Shown here piece by piece: positions 43,635-52,414 of a stretch of DNA of 64,000 bases (its first letter is position 1; the number at the start of each line of letters is the position of its first letter). The position numbers and the translations under genes are program-made. The stretch spans positions 1 through 64,000 of the forward strand of contig JAHDGK010000021.1 in the NCBI GenBank assembly GCA_020627685.1, written 5' to 3'. The notes under the pieces are model-generated. The model saw only the letters and a program-made list of their open reading frames with translations. It searched no databases and was not told where the DNA came from. The DNA is from Granulosicoccus sp. (lineage in GTDB: Bacteria > Pseudomonadota > Gammaproteobacteria > Granulosicoccales > Granulosicoccaceae).

Positions 43635-44567
43635 TTGAATATCCCGATTAACGCATTAGCCAAGGTTATCCTGATATTTTTACTGACGTCGTCCGTGACA
43701 TCTTATGCAGCGGACGACAACGATGATTCTCCAGGCGTGGAGTCCAGTGCCGAAGACTTGTCTCTTGGCATAAAACAACGGCCACGTTGGGAGTTCGGTG
43801 TGGGCGCTGGTCTGTTTCGTGGCTATGACTATCCGGCTTCGAACGATAAGAATGGGCGAATGATCGCATTGCCGTTCTTTGTTTATCGCACTCGCTCATT
43901 GCGCTTTGGCGGTGGTGGTATTCGCGCGGTGGCTATCGAAAACCCGCGAATCAAACTGGATTTATCGGTTGGTGGGTCGCTTAATGCCAGTTCATCTGGA
44001 GATGGTGTCCGGGAAGGTATGCCCGACTTAGATTTTCTGTTTGAAATCGGGCCGCAACTTGAAGTGCGCTTACTCGATGAAGTCATTGACGAGCAAAGTC
44101 GATTGCAGTCGCGGTTTACGTCCGAATTGCGGGCAGTGTTTGTCACCGATTTTGAATCGGTCGATCGTCAGGGAATGGTCGCAGAAGCAGGGTTTGATAT
44201 TAACCTTCGTAACGTACGCGGTAGCGGTATCGATGTGGGTGCGGCTATTGACGTCACTTATGCCAATGAAAAACTCCAGGACTATTTTTATGAGGTGCCG
44301 CAGGAATTTGTAACAGCTGAACGGGCAGCCTTTGATGCGAAGGGAGGCTATTTGGAAACGAAAATCTCATTGGGTCTGGGGTTCCGACCCCGACACAATG
44401 TGGCTGTTTTTCTAGGCGCTTTTACCGGTCTTTATAAGGGTGCTCAAAATGCAGATAGCCCATTGTTTGAAACGGATACACAAACAGGGTTTGCCTTGGG
44501 AGTTGTCTGGACCATAAAGCGGAGCCGCAGTATGGTTGAAATTGTAGAGCTGGGTCAGTCGCAGTAG
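43635..44567 (+). CDS. MipA/OmpV-family outer-membrane protein
   Basis: 310 aa. Start is TTG 43635: an in-frame TGA lies at 43614 and there is no ATG or GTG near. Signal peptide (ILIFLLTSSVTSYA/AD), then the MipA/OmpV pattern WEFGVGAGLFRGYDYPASNDK, ALPFFVYRTRSLRFGGGGIRA and amphipathic strands, ending with an unusually long basic-acidic tail after VVWTIK. The family makes beta-barrels in the outer membrane; MipA scaffolds murein synthases in E. coli. Confidence 0.85.
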   Translation: MNIPINALAKVILIFLLTSSVTSYAADDNDDSPGVESSAEDLSLGIKQRPRWEFGVGAGLFRGYDYPASNDKNGRMIALPFFVYRTRSLRFGGGGIRAVAIENPRIKLDLSVGGSLNASSSGDGVREGMPDLDFLFEIGPQLEVRLLDEVIDEQSRLQSRFTSELRAVFVTDFESVDRQGMVAEAGFDINLRNVRGSGIDVGAAIDVTYANEKLQDYFYEVPQEFVTAERAAFDAKGGYLETKISLGLGFRPRHNVAVFLGAFTGLYKGAQNADSPLFETDTQTGFALGVVWTIKRSRSMVEIVELGQSQ

Positions 44568-44584
44568 TTAGGATTGAAAAACGC

Positions 44585-45649
44585 TTATTGGTTTTCTTTG
44601 GCGACAGTGCTGTTCATGATGCTGTCCAGTCTCTCCGTGTCTACGTCCTCGTGTACCACGCCGCTTTCATTGTCGGTACTGCTCATGACTGCCAGCTCAA
44701 TGAGTAGCGGGAAATGATCTGACCCCATTTTCGGTAGCCGACCCATGTGAATTACTTTGAAGTGATTGGATAAAAAGACGTGATCCAAGGGCCATCGTGC
44801 AAACCAATGAAAGGCGTTAAACGTGTTGAATAATCCTCTGCCGATACGAGGATCGAGCAAGCCACTGATTTGCCTGAAAAGCTGAGTGGTAGCGGACCAT
44901 GCAACATCGTTTAAATCGCCTGTGACGATTGTGGGTTTGTCGCAATCCGCAAGGCTCTTTGCCAGAAGGACTAGTTCTACGTCCCTTTCCGTTGACTCAG
45001 CATTTTCCATGGGCGCTGGAGGCGCCGGGTGCACACAGTGCAGATTGACCCGGTAATGATCGTTTACCGCAATTCTTGTGAAGATAGAAGGCTTGTCATC
45101 TTCTACTTTGAAGTGAATGGCTGATTCATGTAACGGCAAACGTGAGTAGATATGCATACCGTATAAATTGTCCAGCGGGCATTTCACTGCGTAGCTATAG
45201 CCCTCTAATGTGTCCAGTTGGTCTTGCCACCATTGGTCGGATTCTAAGGTGATGAACACATCGGGATTGTGATGTCTGATTAATGCCAACAAAGAATGGC
45301 TGTCTCTGTTCGTCATAAGAACGTTGCAACTTAATAGTTTCAACGTGTCTTTTTCGCCGTCCACATCAAACAGATAACTATCGACTTCTTGTCGGTGTAG
45401 CTCGGTGTATGGGTAAATAAGACGACTCTGGTAGATAAGGACGGCAAAAACAGCGATGGCTAACAGTGTGGAAAACCACCCCCCGTTGTGATCACCGAAT
45501 TGCCAGTACAGCAGCCAAAGAAGCGACACTACGACGACTTGCAGGCTCGGGAAATCCATAGCCCGAATCCACCATTCTCGCCGGATGGAAAACGGTATCA
45601 GTGTCGTCGCTATCAAAATAGCGGCAATGGCCAAGGGCAGAAAAGACAC
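44585..45649 (-). CDS. Endonuclease/exonuclease/phosphatase-family membrane protein
   Basis: 354 aa, GTG start. Three hydrophobic N-terminal segments (~3-20, 36-50, 60-76) anchor it; then an EEP catalytic domain with KLLSCNVLMTN, VFITLESDQ, LHCVHPAP, VTGDLNDVAWS, WPLDHVF and MGSDHFPLLIELA, a complete set of catalytic His/Asp/Asn. Related YafD-type proteins are membrane-linked EEP enzymes of unclear substrate. The last ~35 residues are acidic and likely disordered. Confidence 0.87.
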   Translation of the reverse strand: MSFLPLAIAAILIATTLIPFSIRREWWIRAMDFPSLQVVVVSLLWLLYWQFGDHNGGWFSTLLAIAVFAVLIYQSRLIYPYTELHRQEVDSYLFDVDGEKDTLKLLSCNVLMTNRDSHSLLALIRHHNPDVFITLESDQWWQDQLDTLEGYSYAVKCPLDNLYGMHIYSRLPLHESAIHFKVEDDKPSIFTRIAVNDHYRVNLHCVHPAPPAPMENAESTERDVELVLLAKSLADCDKPTIVTGDLNDVAWSATTQLFRQISGLLDPRIGRGLFNTFNAFHWFARWPLDHVFLSNHFKVIHMGRLPKMGSDHFPLLIELAVMSSTDNESGVVHEDVDTERLDSIMNSTVAKENQ

Positions 45650-45860
45650 AGTGCTATGCTCGAATGGTGTTTACGTTCCTTACCCTGCATAGTATGACAG
45701 TCTGGGGTGATACATCTGCCCCCGGAGCGTTATTAAATTTTAGGCAGCCGATTCTAGACTCGTGACGACACCTAATGCGTAAAGCCTGCCTTTTTTAACT
45801 TGCAAATCCCGTAGCCGATGGCCACTATGATGAGCAATTCCACTGGCCTGATCAGCAACG

Positions 45861-45872
45861 TTTCACGTGAAA
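45861..45872. promoter_or_regulatory. parS-like palindrome TTTCACGTGAAA over a start codon
   Basis: A perfect 12-bp palindrome whose GTG (45867) is also the likely start of the enolase-superfamily gene. The 16-bp window CGTTTCACGTGAAAAT matches the bacterial parS consensus TGTTTCACGTGAAACA at 13 of 16 positions, including the full 13-base core. It could be a ParB site or, less likely, an operator that happens to sit on the start. Confidence 0.45.
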
Positions 45873-47051
45873 ATACAATCGCTTCAAACATTTGTTGTAG
45901 GAAATCCGCCGCCTCACTTTGGCGGCCGTTACTTCATCTTCCTCAAGCTGACAACCGATACCGGCATCGAAGGGGTTGGTGAGGTTTATACAGCAACGTT
46001 CAGTCCGGCTGTTGTTCAGCACATGATCGAGGACGTGTTCGAAATGCACGTTCAGGATTCAGACCCCTTTCATATTGAGAGACTGTGGCGTCGCGTCTAT
46101 GGGCGTGGATACACCCTGCGGCCCGATATGTCGTTGATGAGTGTACTCAGTGGGCTGGAGATGGCCTGCTGGGACATCATGGGCAAGGCAGTCGGCAAGC
46201 CGGTTTATGAGTTGCTCGGCGGCAAGGTGCACGATCGGCTGCGCAGTTACACGTATATCTACCCGCGCGCCGGCGAAGATCTCTCTGTCTACTCAGACCC
46301 CGATCTGGCAGCGGAAAGGGCGTTGGAATATGTAGACATGGGCTTCACCGCCCTTAAATTTGATCCTGCCGGCCCGTACACGGTCTATGACGGGCGTCAA
46401 CCTTCGCTAGAAGAACTTGACCGCTCTGAGCGGTTTGTCAAAACCCTGCGCAAAGCCGTGGGCAAGCGTGCCGATCTGCTCTTCGGGACACACGGTCAGT
46501 TCACCGCAGCTGGCGCCATTCGACTGGCTCAACGCTTGGAGTCCAGCGATCCGTTGTGGTTCGAAGAACCCACGCCTCCGGAAAACCCTAAAGAGATGGC
46601 GAGGGTCGCAAGACAAACCTCCATCCCTGTAGCAACTGGCGAGCGATTGACAACCAAATATGAGTTTGCGCGAGTGTTGGAAGAACAGGCAGCTTCGATA
46701 CTGCAGATGGCCTTAGGTCGAGTAGGCGGTATGCTTGAAGCGAAGAAAATAGCCGGATTGGCTGAAACTTATTACGCTCAAATTGCGCCGCATTTGTACT
46801 GTGGTCCTATAGAAGGCGCGGCCAATGCCCAGCTGGCAACCTGCACGCCGAATTTCTTAATCCTCGAGAGTATCGAAACCTGGGGAGGCTTCCATGCGGA
46901 GATACTCAAAAAACCGATACGCTGGGAAGACGGTTACGTCATTCCATCAGACGAACCCGGACTGGGTGTAGAACTCGATGAGTCGGTGGCGCTGGCAAAT
47001 CCCTATACGGGTACGAAACTACACCTGGAAATGCAAGAAGACCCGGTTTAA
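45867..47051 (+). CDS. Mandelate racemase/enolase-superfamily enzyme
   Basis: 394 aa, GTG start (no clear ribosome-binding site). N-terminal capping domain, then a barrel: GLEMACWDIMGKAVGKPVYE, LKFDPAGPYTVYDGRQ, the third-strand segment LLFGTHGQFTA, LWFEEPTPPENP and VATGERLTTKYEF. Glu ligands are present at the fourth and fifth strands. The third strand has GTHG where D-galactonate-type dehydratases have DFHG, so the usual first metal-ligand Asp seems to be Gly. Probably a sugar-acid dehydratase or related enzyme; substrate unknown. Confidence 0.85.
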   Translation: MKIQSLQTFVVGNPPPHFGGRYFIFLKLTTDTGIEGVGEVYTATFSPAVVQHMIEDVFEMHVQDSDPFHIERLWRRVYGRGYTLRPDMSLMSVLSGLEMACWDIMGKAVGKPVYELLGGKVHDRLRSYTYIYPRAGEDLSVYSDPDLAAERALEYVDMGFTALKFDPAGPYTVYDGRQPSLEELDRSERFVKTLRKAVGKRADLLFGTHGQFTAAGAIRLAQRLESSDPLWFEEPTPPENPKEMARVARQTSIPVATGERLTTKYEFARVLEEQAASILQMALGRVGGMLEAKKIAGLAETYYAQIAPHLYCGPIEGAANAQLATCTPNFLILESIETWGGFHAEILKKPIRWEDGYVIPSDEPGLGVELDESVALANPYTGTKLHLEMQEDPV

Positions 47052-47120
47052 AAAATAACGCTCAATCGAATCACTGACAGTTTCCAAGCTATTTTTTCAA
47101 TTTGAACGGGATGATTCTCT

Positions 47121-48140
47121 GTGTCTGCAAAACCTAAAGCTCATCTAGCACCTGGCATAGAAGACATCCGTCAGGCGGCAATTCGTTTGGCGCCGGTCGC
47201 TGTTAAAACCCCCATGTTAGAAAGTCCGTTTTTAAACGAACTTGCTGGTCGTCGTGTGTTGGTCAAAGCTGAAGTGCTTCAGCGAACCGGTTCTTTTAAA
47301 TTTAGAGGTGCCTGGTCGGCCATCAGCGCGTTGGATGAAACGGCTCGTGCGCGTGGCGTGATTGCTTATTCATCCGGTAATCACGCACAAGGTATCGCGC
47401 ACGCCGCCAGTCTGCATGGCATATCGGCAACCGTCGTGATGCCTGCTGACGCACCGGCTATGAAGCTATCGAACACGCAGGCATTAGGTGCAACGGTTGT
47501 CACTTACGATCGTGTGGGTGGTGAATCCCGGGAAGCGGTTGGCGAGGCGCTGGCTTTGGAAAAGGGACTGACATTGATCAAACCCTACGATGACACTCTC
47601 GTTATTGCCGGGCAAGGCACCTGCGGCTTAGAGATAGCTGAGCAAGCTGTAGCGATGGGCGTTGACTCTGCTGACGTTCTGGTTTGCTGTGGTGGTGGAG
47701 GACTCAGTGCAGGTATCGCGTTGGCACTTGAAGCGGATGGGCCGGGCTTTCGTGTTCGTCCAGTTGAGCCTGAGAATGCTGACGATACGTGTCGCTCTCT
47801 TGTAAAAGGGGCGAGAGTGTCCAATATCGGAACACCAGACTCCTTCTGCGATGCGATAGTGACTCCGATGCCTGGTGAGCTAACCTTTCCTGTGCTTCAA
47901 CGGCTTGCAGGTCCGGGTCTGACTGTTTCGGACAATGATGTATTAAATGCGATGAAGCTAGCTATGTTGCGACTTAAGCTTGTTGTTGAGCCGGGTGGCT
48001 GCGTTGCATTGGCCGCGGCGCTAAGGGGTGAGTCCATTCAAGGTGATGCCGTGGTCTGTGTAGTGACCGGGGGCAACGTTGACGAGCAGTTAATCACTCA
48101 AGCCTTAGAGGTAGAGTCTATAGATCCGGCTTTGGGTTGA
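47121..48140 (+). CDS. Threonine/serine dehydratase-like PLP enzyme
   Basis: 339 aa, GTG start. Fold-type II PLP enzyme: Schiff-base Lys in RTGSFKFRGA, SSGNHAQGIAHAA, the Gly-rich phosphate loop CCGGGGLSAGIA and ending VCVVTGGNVDEQL. No C-terminal ACT domain, so not feedback-inhibited in the way of biosynthetic IlvA (~510 aa); closer to catabolic threonine dehydratase or related serine/hydroxy-aspartate dehydratases. Overlaps the convergent TgpA gene by 43 nt. Confidence 0.88.
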   Translation: MSAKPKAHLAPGIEDIRQAAIRLAPVAVKTPMLESPFLNELAGRRVLVKAEVLQRTGSFKFRGAWSAISALDETARARGVIAYSSGNHAQGIAHAASLHGISATVVMPADAPAMKLSNTQALGATVVTYDRVGGESREAVGEALALEKGLTLIKPYDDTLVIAGQGTCGLEIAEQAVAMGVDSADVLVCCGGGGLSAGIALALEADGPGFRVRPVEPENADDTCRSLVKGARVSNIGTPDSFCDAIVTPMPGELTFPVLQRLAGPGLTVSDNDVLNAMKLAMLRLKLVVEPGGCVALAAALRGESIQGDAVVCVVTGGNVDEQLITQALEVESIDPALG

Positions 48141-50233
48141 CGCCTGAGCATGCGGTGAAAACGTGACACGCTGAGGCCGCAGCCAAGTAGAACGATCTCT
48201 TTTTGAATATGTTTTCTCGCGACGGTGGGTAGGTCGTTGTTCGGGCGATGAAAGCGTAATGCCGTAAAGTCCTTGTCTAATCGTATCAGCCGTTCTTTCT
48301 GAGTGGGCCATCTTAGTGCTGCGCGTTGTAAAAATTCAGAGGCAGATTCGTTCCTAAGCCGTGTGAAATGATAACTGTGCAGTAAGCGGCAGAGGCGATT
48401 CCATAACTTTTCATTCGGTGAAAGGTTCCTGTTCGATACGCTCGGCATGCCCAGAATAAACATACTCCACGCTAAGCTCAGCGCGATGACAATTAGCATG
48501 AGCTGTACTAGTGAGGGGTTCAGTAGGCCGAGTCGATCCCAGAATTTATCTTGAGAATCATTATCGAAGTTTACGACAAGTCGCTGCCAGTGATGGTTCA
48601 TGGCATCCCAACGTAGTTGTGCGCTGCGTAGCCAGCCCGAATCGTACCGAGCTAATCCTGGTACGGCCGTTTCATTGGGTAGTGCGGCGGAAAGGCCTTG
48701 TTCTACTCGCGACGGTGCGACATAACCCGTCGGGTCAAATCTCTGCCAAACACCTCCGATATAGGCCTCTGCCCAAGCATGAGCATCCGCCTGACGGACA
48801 ATCATATAGTCGCCATTCATCTCACCACCCAGGTAGCCTGTGACGACTCGAGCAGGTATGTCTGCGGCTCGCATAAGCACGACGAATGCGGCGGCGTAGT
48901 GTTCGCAAAAACCGGCTTTGGTTTGAAATAAGAATTCGTCAACAGGCGCATCACCGAGTATTTGCGGCTGCAGTGTGTACCTGAATAAGTCTCGGTTAAA
49001 ATTTCTTAAGACTTTCTGAGCGTAGTCCAAATCACTCGTTGATGAGCTTCTCAGCTTGCGCGCGAATTCTATCGTTCTGGGATTCTTGCCGGGCAAGTAC
49101 AGTGTATTGTCAGCAGGTGCCTTTGAAGACGCCATCTTATCGCTCAGTACCGATGACTGCCTGTAACGCAATACGTGTGATACCGGTTTATTCGCAATCA
49201 GCTGGCCATCGCCCATTAGCCTCCCAAGTAGTCGGGTGGATGTATGGATAGCTTGTCCATCGATGTTTGTGCTATCGCTTTGTGGCAAAGACATTGCCGC
49301 ATCCAGGGCAAATAACCAGCGTTGCTTATGCGGCTGTAACATGACCGTATAGCTAACTAGGTCTCCCATATCAGGCAGATGTTGCGGCAATGTTTCAACA
49401 GCTGACTTACTGGTGTTCCAGTTGCGACCATCAAACTCTGTTAGTACAGGTCCGCGCCAGTAAAGCTGATTGGCCCGTGGCGGCTCGCCATCAAACTCTA
49501 CGCGAAATGCGACAGCGGCTGATTGTGATAGTGAGCCAATACTGCCCGGAGACATAGAGTCTGATAGTCCCGTTGTGGCCATGGCGTCTTCGGGTAACGA
49601 CCATAGTGGTCCCGGCAGGCGCGGGAAGATAAAGAATAACAAGGCTGCAAGTGGTAGACCATGCAGCAACAGTTTACTCACAAGCTTTACTTGTTGAGTG
49701 TTCTTTGCGGGGTTCTTCGAATCGCGCAAGATTGATAAGGCGAATGCAAGTGCAACGATTGCAGGTAATGTGAAAATCGCGGCCAGAATAGTTTGAGAAT
49801 AAAAGTATTGCGTAAGTAACAGAAACGCGGCAAGGCACAGCAGTAGGGTGGCATCACTGGCACGCCTTATTTCAGCGAACTTTGCAGCAACCAACACAAA
49901 CAAGAAAGCGACCGACGGGTCTCTGCCGAAGGAATACCCAAAATCGAAACGCAACAGTATCGCGGTAGAAGCTGCTATCAGTGTGACGGTGATCGGTGAC
50001 AACACCAGGCGTAGCAACTTGATATCGGGACGATAGTGATGCCAAAGCCTTAAGCCAATCAGCGTGCATCCCAGTATGCTGACCCACACGGGCAAATGAA
50101 AAATATGTGGGAACTGCACCAGAAAGAGCACGGCTGCCAAAGCGGCAAGCGTTCTCGCATCCACAGATGTGACTGTCGGGCTGCGGCTTAGTCTGGGCAG
50201 GAATCGATGCCACCGCTTGGTCGCCGTGTTCAA
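48098..50233 (-). CDS. TgpA-type membrane transglutaminase-like protein
   Basis: A 711-aa protein: about five N-terminal membrane helices (~30-190), a periplasmic DUF3488-type region, a transglutaminase core with catalytic Cys in TKAGFCEHYAAAFV, His in RQADAHAWAEAY and Asp in RFDPTGYVAPSR, then one more membrane helix (~565-585) and a cytosolic C-terminal part. Matches P. aeruginosa TgpA (about 670 aa), part of the MoxR-DUF58-TgpA locus. The substrate in the periplasm is not known. Overlaps the DUF58 stop by 4 nt. Confidence 0.9.
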   Translation of the reverse strand: MNTATKRWHRFLPRLSRSPTVTSVDARTLAALAAVLFLVQFPHIFHLPVWVSILGCTLIGLRLWHHYRPDIKLLRLVLSPITVTLIAASTAILLRFDFGYSFGRDPSVAFLFVLVAAKFAEIRRASDATLLLCLAAFLLLTQYFYSQTILAAIFTLPAIVALAFALSILRDSKNPAKNTQQVKLVSKLLLHGLPLAALLFFIFPRLPGPLWSLPEDAMATTGLSDSMSPGSIGSLSQSAAVAFRVEFDGEPPRANQLYWRGPVLTEFDGRNWNTSKSAVETLPQHLPDMGDLVSYTVMLQPHKQRWLFALDAAMSLPQSDSTNIDGQAIHTSTRLLGRLMGDGQLIANKPVSHVLRYRQSSVLSDKMASSKAPADNTLYLPGKNPRTIEFARKLRSSSTSDLDYAQKVLRNFNRDLFRYTLQPQILGDAPVDEFLFQTKAGFCEHYAAAFVVLMRAADIPARVVTGYLGGEMNGDYMIVRQADAHAWAEAYIGGVWQRFDPTGYVAPSRVEQGLSAALPNETAVPGLARYDSGWLRSAQLRWDAMNHHWQRLVVNFDNDSQDKFWDRLGLLNPSLVQLMLIVIALSLAWSMFILGMPSVSNRNLSPNEKLWNRLCRLLHSYHFTRLRNESASEFLQRAALRWPTQKERLIRLDKDFTALRFHRPNNDLPTVARKHIQKEIVLLGCGLSVSRFHRMLRRQPKAGSIDSTSKA

Positions 50234-51204
50234 GAATCGATACCGTAGAGTGCTAGCGTTTTTAACGCCTTTTCGTAGTGCTGTTCCCCTCTATCGCTGG
50301 TTGAAGACTCGCCCGGTAGTTCCAGTTTAAATTCTGTATTACTTGAATGCGCCTGCACCACCCAGGCAGATAGCCGGGACATTTGATCCTCGAGCTGATA
50401 CTGCCCGGTAGATTTCAAGCTAAGCACAACGGAGGACGGCGCTGCGTTAGATTCAAACGTTCGAACTTGAAGGCCTGCACCTTTCGCAGCGCTCTTCCAC
50501 GCGATACTACCCATCGAATCACCAGGGCGATACTCTCGAACTCCGGAGACTTCGCCGTCGAGAGAAGGTGTGCTAACGGGCCCATCGTCCTGTGTAGATG
50601 TCACGGGAAGCGCTGGAGGGTTGTCTTCGGGTCTCGGATAAACCAAGGCCGCTATCGGCGTATGTAGATAGGTCCAGCATGTCCATAAACCCAGCGGCCA
50701 GTCGCTTTGTAGCGTAATCCGGCCGAGATTCGATTTGCCGCGTGTTGGCACCGTCATGGTCAACATGGCCTGTGTGGTATCGCGAGGTTCAATGTGGGTC
50801 AACAAACGTGCACCGTGATCGTTGCTGACGCGAATACCATGACGGATATCGTCCAAAGTATTTGAAAGGGAGATCAGGAATGCGACCTTGTCTCCTGCAA
50901 AAGCGTTAATTTTATCAATCGTATGCACTTCAACACCCGCTAAGTTTTTGTAGGTGTGCAGCAATGTTGCGGCGAAAAGGCCGGATAAAATAAAGCACAG
51001 CGCATAGCCAAGAGACAGCGCGTAGTTGACTGATGCAATCAACATTAATAACAGCGCCAGAAGAAAGGCTAAGCCACGTTTGGTCGGCACGATATACACG
51101 CGCTGATGAGTCACGACATGCGGCAGCGTATCTTCGGGACGTGTACGAAATACACGTTGCGATATGCGGGAGACCATCGCTTTAATGAGCGAGTCGTTAG
51201 GCAT
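50230..51204 (-). CDS. DUF58-domain protein
   Basis: A 324-aa protein with two membrane helices near residues 44-80 (KRGLAFLLALLLMLIA, LGYALCFILSGLFAA) and a cytosolic DUF58 domain carrying VSGVREYRPGDSMGSIAWKSAAKGAGLQVRTFE. DUF58 proteins accompany MoxR ATPases and are VWA-like partners. The gene's ATGA overlaps the TgpA start; the MoxR gene ends 52 nt upstream, all one operon. Confidence 0.9.
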   Translation of the reverse strand: MPNDSLIKAMVSRISQRVFRTRPEDTLPHVVTHQRVYIVPTKRGLAFLLALLLMLIASVNYALSLGYALCFILSGLFAATLLHTYKNLAGVEVHTIDKINAFAGDKVAFLISLSNTLDDIRHGIRVSNDHGARLLTHIEPRDTTQAMLTMTVPTRGKSNLGRITLQSDWPLGLWTCWTYLHTPIAALVYPRPEDNPPALPVTSTQDDGPVSTPSLDGEVSGVREYRPGDSMGSIAWKSAAKGAGLQVRTFESNAAPSSVVLSLKSTGQYQLEDQMSRLSAWVVQAHSSNTEFKLELPGESSTSDRGEQHYEKALKTLALYGIDS

Positions 51205-51256
51205 AGGGCTATTTAGCCACCTTGATAGATCCTTTGTGTATAGGCCTGAACATGAT

Positions 51257-52198
51257 TCAAGGCATCACAACCTGTTCTAAAATTTCACGTGCCAGCTTAT
51301 GACCACTTTTTACCTGCCCCGTTAGACGATGCCCAGCCAGGGCCGGGAATACTGCTCTGACGTCCTCAGGCAAAACATGATCACGTTGCGCGATCACTGC
51401 ATACGCTTTGCTAAGCCGAACTAGATTCAAACCTGCACGCGGGCTGAGTCCGGCTCCGGACGTGCGAGTCGTATTGAGTAACGTTTGTATGTAATCCAGA
51501 ACCGGGCCGCTCAGGTGTACATCTTCGCAATAGTGTCTCAGGCGTCGAAGTTCTCGCTCGTTGAGTATTGCTTTAAGGTGGCTAGCTTTATTTCGTTTAT
51601 CGCCTTGTTCTAATAACGCTCGTTCGCTGACAGCATCCGGATAACCGATTTCCAATCCAACCAAGAATCTGTCCAATTGTGATTCCGGCAAAGGGAACGC
51701 GCCCAGTTGATCTGTCGGGTTTTGCGTTGCAATGACGAAAAATTCATCGTTGAGCGGGTATGTAGCCCCGTCAACTGTAACCTGTCTTTCTTCCATGGCC
51801 TCCAGCAGTGCGCTTTGAGCCCTAGGCGGTGCCCGGTTGATTTCGTCAGCTAACATAATGGAGGTGAAAACCGGGCCACGTTGAAAATGGAAGCTGTTGT
51901 CTTGGGTGTTGAATATCGACACACCGACGACATCTGCGGGTAGTAGGTCGCTGGTAAATTGCACGCGAGTCCAATCCAGACCCAGTGTTGCACCTAATGC
52001 ATGCGCAAGCGTTGTCTTGCCCACACCCGGAACATCTTCAATCAGTAAATGCCCACGACCCAGCAAACAGGCCACTGCCATGACTATTTGCTCTCTTTTA
52101 CCCATAAGAACGCTTTCGAGTTGATTAATCGCATCGATAAGCAGAGCGCTGGGTACGGTGTCGAGGGGAGTAACCCCTGCTGTGGCTGGTTGATTCAT
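51257..52198 (-). CDS. MoxR-family AAA+ ATPase
   Basis: 313 aa. Walker A DVPGVGKTTLAHAL, Walker B MLADEINRAPPRAQSALLEAMEERQV, sensor 1 FFVIATQNP and sensor 2 region LSPRAGLNLVRLSKAYA. MoxR ATPases act as chaperones that mature metalloproteins or remodel membrane complexes; this subgroup works with DUF58 and TgpA. First gene of the operon and 216 nt from the divergent DUF349 gene. Confidence 0.94.
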   Translation of the reverse strand: MNQPATAGVTPLDTVPSALLIDAINQLESVLMGKREQIVMAVACLLGRGHLLIEDVPGVGKTTLAHALGATLGLDWTRVQFTSDLLPADVVGVSIFNTQDNSFHFQRGPVFTSIMLADEINRAPPRAQSALLEAMEERQVTVDGATYPLNDEFFVIATQNPTDQLGAFPLPESQLDRFLVGLEIGYPDAVSERALLEQGDKRNKASHLKAILNERELRRLRHYCEDVHLSGPVLDYIQTLLNTTRTSGAGLSPRAGLNLVRLSKAYAVIAQRDHVLPEDVRAVFPALAGHRLTGQVKSGHKLAREILEQVVMP

Positions 52199-52414
52199 TG
52201 CTAAAACGGATTCTTCGACAGTCCTTTATCGACCGGAATCTGATATCCCTGCACGTTTCAAAGGGTTGGAGGGTAAATCGCAGTGCATCTGGGCGGGTTA
52301 TTTTGAATACTGTGTCTCAAAACAACGTTGGCTGTCACTTAATGAGTGATTAGCCAAGGCAGTTGTTATACTCCAACCTCCTGTTCGACCCGTCAGCTCT
52401 TAAGTGTATTCAGT

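Noticed and set aside
51270-51300. Second parS-like TTTCACGTGCC sequence
   Set aside because: Only half the palindrome, inside the MoxR coding region.
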